From Verrucomicrobiota bacterium (GTDB taxonomy: Bacteria > Verrucomicrobiota > Verrucomicrobiia > Chthoniobacterales > Terrimicrobiaceae), in assembly GCA_026398275.1 (NCBI GenBank), contig JAPLTF010000009.1:1-48375 (forward strand): 48,375 nucleotides of DNA. The letters run 5' to 3'. A program made the position numbers and the translations under genes. The notes beneath the pieces were generated by a model. That model saw nothing but the letters and a program-made list of their open reading frames with translations, had not been told where the DNA came from and made no database searches. Shown in pieces: positions 42,146 to 48,375 of this stretch (positions are counted from its first letter, which is position 1; each line of letters opens with the position of its first letter).

Positions 42146-44230
42146 TCAGCTTTCTGAAACCGCCAACCGCGCGCCGGCCGACTCCACAAACTCGCGGAAG
42201 TGCCCATGGCCGGGCAGGGAGAGGTCCGGGTCCGATTCCAGCAGGGCGCGCGCGACCTTTCGGGCTTCGCTCATCAGCTCGCCATCGCGGAGCAGGTTGC
42301 CCAGCCGCAATGGCGGAAGGCCGGCCTGAGCGGTTCCCAGGATGTCCCCCGGTCCGCGCAGATTAAGGTCGGCCTCGGCAATTTCAAATCCGTCGGAGGT
42401 TCTTTCCAGGACGGAGAGCTTGGCTTTCGCCAGTTCTCCCGGGTCCTCCTGCAGGAGGATGCAGTAGGACTTTTCCGCGCCGCGCCCGATCCGGCCCCGA
42501 AGCTGGTGGAGCTGGGAAAGCCCGAAGCGACCGGCCTCCTCGACCAGCATGATGCAGGCGTTGGGGACGTCGACGCCGACTTCGATGACGGTCGTTGCCA
42601 CGAGGGCAGAGATCGTGCCGTCGCGGAATTGCCGCATGACCAGCTCTTTCTCCCCGGGATCCAGGCGGCCGTGAACGAGGCCAACCTTGGCGGGGGCGAG
42701 CAGGTCGGTCCATTTTTCAAATTCCGCGCGGGCGGCTTTGACATCGAGCTTTTCCGACTCCTCGACCAGCGGATAGACGATGTAGGCCTGGCGGCCTTCC
42801 GAGATTTTGTCCCGGAGAAATTTGATGATCTCCGGCAGCTTCGATGGCTCCCGGACGGCGGTGATCACCCTGCCGCGGCCTGCGGGTTTTTCGCGGATGA
42901 TCGAGACGTCGAGGTCGCCGTAGAGCGTCTGCGTGATCGTGCGGGGGATCGGCGTGGCTGTCATCACCAGCACGTCCGGCGCGTCTCCCTGCGCGATGAG
43001 CCGCGAGCGCTGGAGGACGCCAAATTTGTGCTGCTCGTCGATGACGATCAGCCCGGGGCGCTCGAGTCCGGCCTTCTCGAATAAGAGCGCATGCGTGCCG
43101 ATGACGAGCGGCGGGATCCGGCGGGACGCGTGTGCTCCATCCTGGGTCCCGGGTGTGGCGGCCGGCGTCCCGCCGGACGACTCTTTCCGCGCGGCCGTCC
43201 GCAGGACCACCGGGATGCCGAGCGGATCAAGCATCCTGCGGAAATTCAGGTAGTGCTGCTCGGCGAGAATCTGGGTGGGAGCCATGAGCGCGGCCTGCCA
43301 GCCGGCCTCCGCGGCCTGGAGCATGGCGTGCAGGGCGACCAATGTTTTTCCGGATCCCACGTCGCCCTGGAGCAGGCGGTTCATCCTGTGCGGCGAGGCC
43401 TGGTCGGCGGAAATTTCCGCCATGACCTTGCGCTGGGAAGCCGTCATTTCAAACGGCAGCGATTCCTCCACTTTCCTCCACCAGGTGCCGCTTTCCGGCT
43501 TGGGCGATCCACCCGCGTTGCGCATCGCGGCATGGCGTGCGCAGACCACAAGCTGGATGCCGAAAAATTCCTCGCGCACGAGCTGTTGCCTGGCGTTTTC
43601 CAGCTCCTCGAAGCTCTCCGGAAAATGCACCTCCCGCCAGACCCGCTCTGAGACAGCGTTTCCCGGCCAGAGCAATGGAACCGTGGCGGGATCGGTCTCT
43701 TCGAGCGCGCGGTGCACGAGAACCCGCAGCGCGCGCGGAGTCACCCCGTCGCCGGCGGGATAGACCGGCGTGATCCGGTCGAAATGGATCGAGCGCTCGG
43801 CATCCTCCTCGATGATTTCAAACTCCGGATGCTCCATGACGACCTGCTTGTTGCGGACGCGCGGTTTTCCAAAGACGACGATCTGCTGGTCGCCGGCGAC
43901 CATCTTCTGCACCCACGGCATGTTGAACCACCGGCAGATGAGCGGAGAGCCAAGCACCCCGGCAGACTCATCCTCGATCCGGGCCTCGAAAATCCTGCGC
44001 GGTCCAAACCTGCGGTAAACCGTTTTTCGCACGATGCCGAAAAGGCAGACGGGAGTCTCCGAAGCCTCGTCGGGAAAGCGGTCGAATTTGACGCGGTTTT
44101 CGTAGCGGCGGGGGAAATGCTTCAGCAGATCGCCCAGCGTCTGCAGTCCGAGCCTGCGCAATGCCGCAGTGCGCAGGCGAGGCACCCAGTCCAACTCCTC
44201 GATCCTTGTTGCGGCGGGAAGCCGGCTCAT
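42146..44230 (-). CDS. recG: ATP-dependent DNA helicase RecG
   Basis: The 694-residue helicase remodels stalled replication forks and Holliday junctions. It has an N-terminal wedge/OB domain (about 1-230), Walker A LLQGDVGSGKTLVAL, ALMAPTQILAEQH, the DEQH box VIDEQHKFG, motif III MTATPIPRT, and C-terminal motifs VGVDVPNACIMLVEEAGRFG and QLRGRIGRG. Length is normal. An extra linker (SSGGTPAATPGTQDGAHASRR, about residues 350-370) before VIGTHALLF is encoded by a palindromic stretch and looks like an in-frame repeat insertion. Confidence 0.95.
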   Translation of the reverse strand: MSRLPAATRIEELDWVPRLRTAALRRLGLQTLGDLLKHFPRRYENRVKFDRFPDEASETPVCLFGIVRKTVYRRFGPRRIFEARIEDESAGVLGSPLICRWFNMPWVQKMVAGDQQIVVFGKPRVRNKQVVMEHPEFEIIEEDAERSIHFDRITPVYPAGDGVTPRALRVLVHRALEETDPATVPLLWPGNAVSERVWREVHFPESFEELENARQQLVREEFFGIQLVVCARHAAMRNAGGSPKPESGTWWRKVEESLPFEMTASQRKVMAEISADQASPHRMNRLLQGDVGSGKTLVALHAMLQAAEAGWQAALMAPTQILAEQHYLNFRRMLDPLGIPVVLRTAARKESSGGTPAATPGTQDGAHASRRIPPLVIGTHALLFEKAGLERPGLIVIDEQHKFGVLQRSRLIAQGDAPDVLVMTATPIPRTITQTLYGDLDVSIIREKPAGRGRVITAVREPSKLPEIIKFLRDKISEGRQAYIVYPLVEESEKLDVKAARAEFEKWTDLLAPAKVGLVHGRLDPGEKELVMRQFRDGTISALVATTVIEVGVDVPNACIMLVEEAGRFGLSQLHQLRGRIGRGAEKSYCILLQEDPGELAKAKLSVLERTSDGFEIAEADLNLRGPGDILGTAQAGLPPLRLGNLLRDGELMSEARKVARALLESDPDLSLPGHGHFREFVESAGARLAVSES
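43117..43177. repeat. Palindromic REP-like insertion inside recG
   Basis: TCCGGCGGGACGC (43117-43129) is perfectly complementary to GCGTCCCGCCGGA (43165-43177) with a 35-base loop. It encodes the variable linker of RecG and keeps the frame. The GGCGGGACG core recurs in intergenic repeats near 19373 and, in inverted form, near 44265. Confidence 0.75.
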
Positions 44231-44916
44231 CCCGCCCTCCGGAAAAAGCCGGGGGGAACGGGCGTCCCGCCTGATTCAGGAAGCGCTGTTTGCGTAAACA
44301 TGCGTTTCCATAACGGATTATACGTTATCAAGATTTTGAGGTGTTGCAAGATTTCGCGTGGAATCCTTCCGATTTGCATGAAATCTGCATGAAGAATTCG
44401 CATCGTCTCGCGGGGTGTTCGCCGCAGGACAGGTGAAGCAATCGTCTCACCTGCTTCCCAAATCGCGCGGTCAAGCCGGATGAATACGCCACAGCAGCGG
44501 AGTCATCAATGCCCGATGTCAGGCTGAGAAGATCGCCGGTTGAGTTCGCCACGCAGACCCGCACCGATCGGTGCGCAAAACTGCTTCAAGCTTCCCCAAA
44601 AAGCGGATCGGCCCATCACCGTTGGAGTGACTGCCGGAACAAGCTGTCCAATAATCTCATTGAGGAAATGATCCCGCCTTCTCGAACTTCGCAGGACTTC
44701 CGCCGCAAAGTAGTCCTCCCTACGACACCAATTCAAAGGGAATGGGAGGATTTCCTGTTCCATATTAAAAAACATCATGCAACAATCCAGTGGAGTTGCA
44801 CCGCGACGTAATTCCATTATCAGATTTCCCAAGCAAATCAATATTTGCAACCTGGTGCATTATTTTTTCTTTTTTCCTTTACGAATTCCATTTCCTCGCA
44901 TATTTTCACATTCGTT
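44231..44916. other. Gene-free region with palindromes
   Basis: This 686-bp gap between divergent recG and the PEP-CTERM gene is more A/T-rich than its surroundings. It holds the 19-bp inverted repeat ATAACG-N7-CGTTAT at 44310-44328, upstream of recG, and a perfect 16-bp palindrome CGCACCGATCGGTGCG at 44560-44575. Frames of 80-115 residues exist on both strands, but none looks convincingly coding. They may be decayed gene pieces. An A/T-rich run before 44917 could hold the PEP-CTERM promoter. Confidence 0.5.
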
Positions 44917-45717
44917 ATGAAACAAAAGTCGCAAAAAATATTGGCGGCGTTGAAAGTTTTGGTGCTGGGAACCAAGCTGGCAACCGCCGCCGCGATCGTG
45001 GTCACATCCGGCTTTGTCGGCGCCGCTTCCGCCGGAATCGTGAACTATGACGCTGCGGCTGATTTCAATGGCACCCAGGGTGGGGCAACGGGCGTTTGGC
45101 AGTATGGCCAATCGGCGGTTCCGGACGATCCCTCCATCACCCCGACGTTTGTGCAGGCTTCCTTCGATTCCGGCTTTTTTAAGGGCACAAATGGCACATG
45201 GCCGTTAGTTACCGGTGACTATATGCACCCGGGAGATCCAGACACGAATTACGCAGCCGCGGTCCTTCGCTTTACAGCCCCGGCCGCCGGGGATTATACT
45301 GCAACTTTCTCGGCGAAGCTGACTGATTTTGCTAATCTCGCTGGAGGGAATTGGGATTATCGTAGAGACGGCGTTCGTATGTGGCTGAATGGCACCTACA
45401 CGGATTTGATATCTTTTGTGGACCCCGTGACATGGCAGCCCGCCGTCCCAGGAGTTTATCCAGGGCATGAATGGCATACGCTGTCTCTAAATCTAGCAAT
45501 GCAAGCAGGAGACATTATAGATTTCATGATTGATCCTGACGGCCAGAGATCTCCAGGATGGACGGCCCGCACCAATCTTTACGACAGCACTGCCTACACA
45601 GCGACTGTTCAAGGATCAGTTGCTGCGGTGCCGGAGACCAGCACGTGGGTGATGGGCTTCCTGGCCCTCGGCGCGGTCCTCTTCATCGTCCGCCGGAACG
45701 CCAAAGCCTCGGCCTAA
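44917..45717 (+). CDS. PEP-CTERM-type exported protein
   Basis: The 266-residue protein starts at ATG 44917 with a long signal peptide (KVLVLGTKLATAAAIVVTSGFVGAASA). Its beta-sandwich-like mature domain includes LRFTAPAAGDYTATFSAKLT and GIVNYDAAADFNG. The C-terminal sorting tail is VPETSTWVMGFLALGAVLF followed by basic VRRNAKASA, nearly the same as in the protein at 15204. The mature domain resembles carbohydrate-binding jelly rolls, but this is not certain. It should be sorted by an exosortase encoded outside the window. Confidence 0.85.
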   Translation: MKQKSQKILAALKVLVLGTKLATAAAIVVTSGFVGAASAGIVNYDAAADFNGTQGGATGVWQYGQSAVPDDPSITPTFVQASFDSGFFKGTNGTWPLVTGDYMHPGDPDTNYAAAVLRFTAPAAGDYTATFSAKLTDFANLAGGNWDYRRDGVRMWLNGTYTDLISFVDPVTWQPAVPGVYPGHEWHTLSLNLAMQAGDIIDFMIDPDGQRSPGWTARTNLYDSTAYTATVQGSVAAVPETSTWVMGFLALGAVLFIVRRNAKASA

Positions 45718-45747
45718 CCGGGTTCCGTCCCGTGCTTGCGGCATCTG

Positions 45748-47436
45748 TTAACGGCTTTTCCGCACGCTGACGATCCGCATCTGCGCTTCCGTGCGGCCCT
45801 GCCAGCAATTCCAGTCCAGCGTATAGGCCACGTCCCATGGCGGCCGCGGAAGCTCGTCGATCTTCGCATTGAAATAGACCGCCGGCACGCGGCGCCGGCC
45901 GGCTGAAAACTCGATTTTCAGATGCTTCTCTTTCATCGTCCGGGGCGTCCCGGCAGGAGTGATCGAGCGGGTGTAGAGGATCGGTTGCGGGTTGCCTGCG
46001 CCGAACGGTTCCACAAGATCCTGCGCCTCCAGAATTGCCATATCGAGGTCGGGGAGCTCGATCTCGGCGTCGAGTTTGAGGCGGGGCGTCAGGATCTCGT
46101 CATTCGCAAGCTTCCGCGCGCCCGCTTCGAAAGCCTGCCGGAAGGCAGGGAAGGACTTTTCATCCACGGTCAGTCCGGCCGCCATGTCGTGTCCGCCGAA
46201 TTTTTCGAGATGTTCGGAACAGCCTCTGAGCAGATCCACGAGCGACATCCCCTCGATGCTCCGCCCGCTACCCTTTCCGAGGCCGGACTCGTCAAAGCCC
46301 ACGATGAACGTCGGGCGGTGGTGCTGGCGCATCACGCGGGAGGCCACGACGCCGAGGACGCCGACATGCCAGTCGCGGCGACCGGCGACGATCGTCGTGT
46401 CCCGCTCGGCCTCAAAGTTTTTTTCGACCCACGCTTCGGCGTCGAGCACGACCGCCTTTTCAACGCCCTGGCGCTCGCGGTTGTGGGCATCGAGGCTGGC
46501 GGCAAGGCGTGCCGCTTCACCGGGGTCATCGGTGAGCAGAAGCCGGAGCGCCTCCTGTGCGGGACCGAGGCGGCCGGCGGCATTGATGCGCGGGCCGAGC
46601 CGGAATCCCACATCGCCGGCGCGCACCGGCGCTGTCACGCCCGCGACCTGCATCAGGGCCGCGATGCCCGGCCAGCGGGTCGTGGCCATCTGCTGGAGAC
46701 CATGCCGGACAAAGATCCGGTTCTCGCCCACCAGCGGGACGATGTCCGCCACCGTCGCCAGGGCCACGAGGTCGAAATATTTCCTGAGATCGAGTTCCGC
46801 GACGGGCGAGAGCTTCTGCATCGCGTGTGCCAGCTTGAACGCGACTCCGGCGCTACAGAGATCGTGGTAATCCGGACCGCACTTGGGATTCACCAGCGCC
46901 GTGCAATCCGGACGCTCCGGTCCGGGTTCGTGGTGGTCCAGCACGATCACCTCGACCCCGCGTGACCGCAGGGAGGAAATCTCCCGCACCGACGTCGTTC
47001 CGCAGTCGACGGCGAGCAGAAGCTCCGGCCGGTGCATCTCGCAGCAGCGCTCGACACCCGCCGCGCTGAGGCCGTAACCCTCCTCGACCCGAAGCGGCAG
47101 AAAGCATTCCACATCCGCCCCGAAGACCTTCAATATCCTTGAGAGCAGGGCCAGCGATGTCACTCCATCCACGTCGTAGTCGCCATACAATACAATCCGC
47201 CGCCCGGCGCGCACCGCCTCCCAAACCCGCTCCGCCGCCAGCGGCATCTGCGGCAGCAGCTCCGGCGGCAGCAGGGATTTCATTTTCGGATGGAGAAATT
47301 CCTGCGCCCAGGCAACCTCGCCGTATCCCCTCTGGACCAGCAGCGCCGCGAGAAACGGAGGAACGTCCAGCTCGCGGAGGAGGCGTCCGGCCAGCAGCGG
47401 GTTCGCGGCCGGGGGCAAAATCCATCTGCGCTTCAT
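45748..47436 (-). CDS. recJ: Single-stranded-DNA-specific exonuclease RecJ
   Basis: The 562-residue 5'-3' exonuclease acts in recombination and mismatch repair. DHH-family motifs are visible: IVLYGDYDVDGVTS (about 82-95), LLLAVDCGTTS, VIVLDHHEPGP (about 165-175) and the DHHA1 region with GRINAAGRLG-type and GGHDMAAGLTV motifs. Length matches the family. ATG 47436 starts the frame. It is convergent with the PEP-CTERM gene and divergent from the lipoprotein gene. Confidence 0.95.
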   Translation of the reverse strand: MKRRWILPPAANPLLAGRLLRELDVPPFLAALLVQRGYGEVAWAQEFLHPKMKSLLPPELLPQMPLAAERVWEAVRAGRRIVLYGDYDVDGVTSLALLSRILKVFGADVECFLPLRVEEGYGLSAAGVERCCEMHRPELLLAVDCGTTSVREISSLRSRGVEVIVLDHHEPGPERPDCTALVNPKCGPDYHDLCSAGVAFKLAHAMQKLSPVAELDLRKYFDLVALATVADIVPLVGENRIFVRHGLQQMATTRWPGIAALMQVAGVTAPVRAGDVGFRLGPRINAAGRLGPAQEALRLLLTDDPGEAARLAASLDAHNRERQGVEKAVVLDAEAWVEKNFEAERDTTIVAGRRDWHVGVLGVVASRVMRQHHRPTFIVGFDESGLGKGSGRSIEGMSLVDLLRGCSEHLEKFGGHDMAAGLTVDEKSFPAFRQAFEAGARKLANDEILTPRLKLDAEIELPDLDMAILEAQDLVEPFGAGNPQPILYTRSITPAGTPRTMKEKHLKIEFSAGRRRVPAVYFNAKIDELPRPPWDVAYTLDWNCWQGRTEAQMRIVSVRKSR

Positions 47437-47482
47437 GGCCGGACTTTACGCGGATTCGAAGCCGTGACAATTTGGAATCCGG

Positions 47483-48007
47483 ATGCGACGACTCATTTTT
47501 CTGCTGCCGGTCTTTTTCCTTTGCGGTTGCGCCCCATCGTATTTCGTCGCGTTTTCGAACGGATATAATCCGGCGACCTCTTACTTGCACAGCCTGCCCG
47601 CGATCGCGCTGGCTCCCGGCGAGACGCGGAAGGCATTTCTTCCCGCCCAGAAATTCGCGATCGCCCCTGTATCGTCGATTCGAGTCACCAGCGAAAACCC
47701 TGCTGTTGCCATCATCTGGGAGCCGTTTGATCCGGGGGATGTCGTGCGCATTCAGGCTGTGGCACCCGGAAGCACGCTCATCCACCGCGGGGATTTTCCT
47801 TTCCCCAACTGGAAGCTCAAGGCGAACCCCGTCGAGCGGGCGGCCTGGCGGGCTGCGCTCCGCCGTTATCTGCGGCCCCGCCCGGATGACACCGCATTCC
47901 GGGCAATCTCCGATGCGGATCTCTGGAAGACCGTCCTCCGCTCCCGCTCCAGCGGGGCCTTGCGCGTGGTCGTCGAGGAGGACCGGCTGAATTTTCAGCT
48001 GCGCTGA
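47483..48007 (+). CDS. Lipoprotein, unknown function
   Basis: The 174-residue protein has a lipoprotein signal peptide MRRLIFLLPVFFLCGC with lipobox LCGC. The mature part shows beta-rich segments (VSSIRVTSENPAVAIIWEPFD, VVRIQAVAPGSTLIHRG) reminiscent of Ig-like bacterial surface domains, then a helical LWKTVLRSRSSGAL end. No family is recognised. Its stop lies one base before the stop of a convergent fragment. Confidence 0.7.
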   Translation: MRRLIFLLPVFFLCGCAPSYFVAFSNGYNPATSYLHSLPAIALAPGETRKAFLPAQKFAIAPVSSIRVTSENPAVAIIWEPFDPGDVVRIQAVAPGSTLIHRGDFPFPNWKLKANPVERAAWRAALRRYLRPRPDDTAFRAISDADLWKTVLRSRSSGALRVVVEEDRLNFQLR

Positions 48008-48110
48008 CTATCGCGGCAGGATCAAATTGCGTCCCGGAACAGGAGCCTGATAATTTCCCCGGCGATGCGCCGCGTCGGTCATGGCGCGGATGTTGGCGGC
48101 GGGCACGCGG
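48008..48110 (-). pseudogene. C-terminal fragment of a convergent gene, cut by repeats
   Basis: The minus-strand frame reads VPAANIRAMTDAAHRRGNYQ then APVPGRNLILPR before a TAG. This reads like a genuine protein C-terminus. Upstream it runs straight into the 13-bp and 96-bp repeats, so the rest of the gene is missing or displaced. Confidence 0.4.
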
Positions 48111-48159
48111 AAAGGGGTCACGGAAAGGGGTCACGGAAAGGGGTCACGGAAAGGGGTCA
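48108..48159. repeat. 13-bp tandem repeat (4 copies)
   Basis: CGGAAAGGGGTCA is repeated four times without change, then breaks off as CGGAAAGG. Each unit carries the GGGGTCA motif found at RAYT element ends. Confidence 0.9.
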
Positions 48160-48165
48160 CGGAAA

Positions 48166-48357
48166 GGAAAGAGAAAGGGGTCAGGCCTTGCCTATTGACA
48201 TATTTAACTTCCTGACAAGTTTTTTGATGTCCGATCGGCCGGCAGCAGCGGAGCAATACCGGGAAAGAGAAAGGGGTCAGGCCTTGCCTATTGACATATT
48301 TAACTTCCTGACAAGTTTTTTGATGTCCGATCGGCCGGCAGCAGCGGAGCAATACCG
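48166..48357. repeat. 96-bp tandem repeat (2 copies) with RAYT-type end
   Basis: 48166-48261 and 48262-48357 are identical as far as I can read. Each begins GGAAAGAGAAAGGGGTCAGG and continues CCTTGCCTATTGACAT. That GGGGTCAG...TATTGAC pattern matches the left end of the RAYT element at 254, so a second RAYT-type element may begin just beyond the window. Confidence 0.85.
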
Positions 48358-48375
48358 GCAGACCCGGCTCGGGTC

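Noticed and set aside
44506-44850. 114-residue minus-strand frame in the gap before the PEP-CTERM gene
   Set aside because: No family, no plausible start signal, and it spans palindromes; it may be decayed sequence but cannot be supported as a gene.
48108-48357. CRISPR array at the window end
   Set aside because: The 13-bp and 96-bp units are direct tandem copies without unique spacers, and there are no cas genes.

Overview
The window is about 48 kb of GC-rich bacterial chromosome with housekeeping and accessory genes mixed together. No rRNA or single diagnostic marker is present. Three PEP-CTERM-type exported proteins, an RF2 gene with programmed frameshift, an S21 gene beside an epimerase, frequent starts without a clear Shine-Dalgarno, and the protein styles together suggest a verrucomicrobial (or PVC-group) heterotroph. 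That placement is inference.

Layout. 1-1400: the end of a truncated gene, a hairpin, and a REP-associated tyrosine transposase (RAYT) flanked by inverted ends and followed by a 117-bp tandem duplication. 1500-5217: an ETF:quinone oxidoreductase plus divergent ETF beta and alpha subunits. 5450-9214: a one-module NRPS (C-A-PCP-TE). 9224-13224: a polytopic membrane protein, an HNH nuclease, a DivIC/FtsB-like protein and prfB. 13280-14754 (minus): a squalene/phytoene synthase translationally coupled to a degenerate ABC ATPase. 15204-22100: a PEP-CTERM protein, an NAD epimerase with rpsU, small exported proteins, a D,D-carboxypeptidase, phosphofructokinase and apt.

22650-33403 is the most unusual block. 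It holds a CHASE-PAS histidine kinase, two tandem paralogous small single-TM proteins, a PEP-CTERM protein, a TPR membrane protein, a tail-anchored-type protein, an H-NOX-like protein, a LuxR-type response regulator, a REC-histidine kinase and a six-PAS histidine kinase. Six copies of an 18-bp partly palindromic site (ATRCC-N7-GGGTAT, NarL-like 7-2-7 geometry) lie only in this block, in front of the two small genes, the PEP-CTERM gene, the H-NOX-like gene and the six-PAS kinase. I infer a self-contained signalling system in which the kinases feed the LuxR-type regulator, which controls the small membrane proteins, the exported protein and its own sensors.

33675-48007 returns to housekeeping: ubiE/menG-type methyltransferase, tRNA-Leu(CAG), a ClC antiporter, an MgtE-like transporter overlapping ilvB, a spermidine-synthase-like protein, an M29 aminopeptidase, rnc, a membrane protein, recG, a third PEP-CTERM protein, recJ and a lipoprotein. 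The window ends in 13-bp and 96-bp tandem repeats carrying GGGGTCA-type ends like those of the RAYT at the other edge. REP-like palindromes occur in several intergenic gaps and once, in frame, inside recG.
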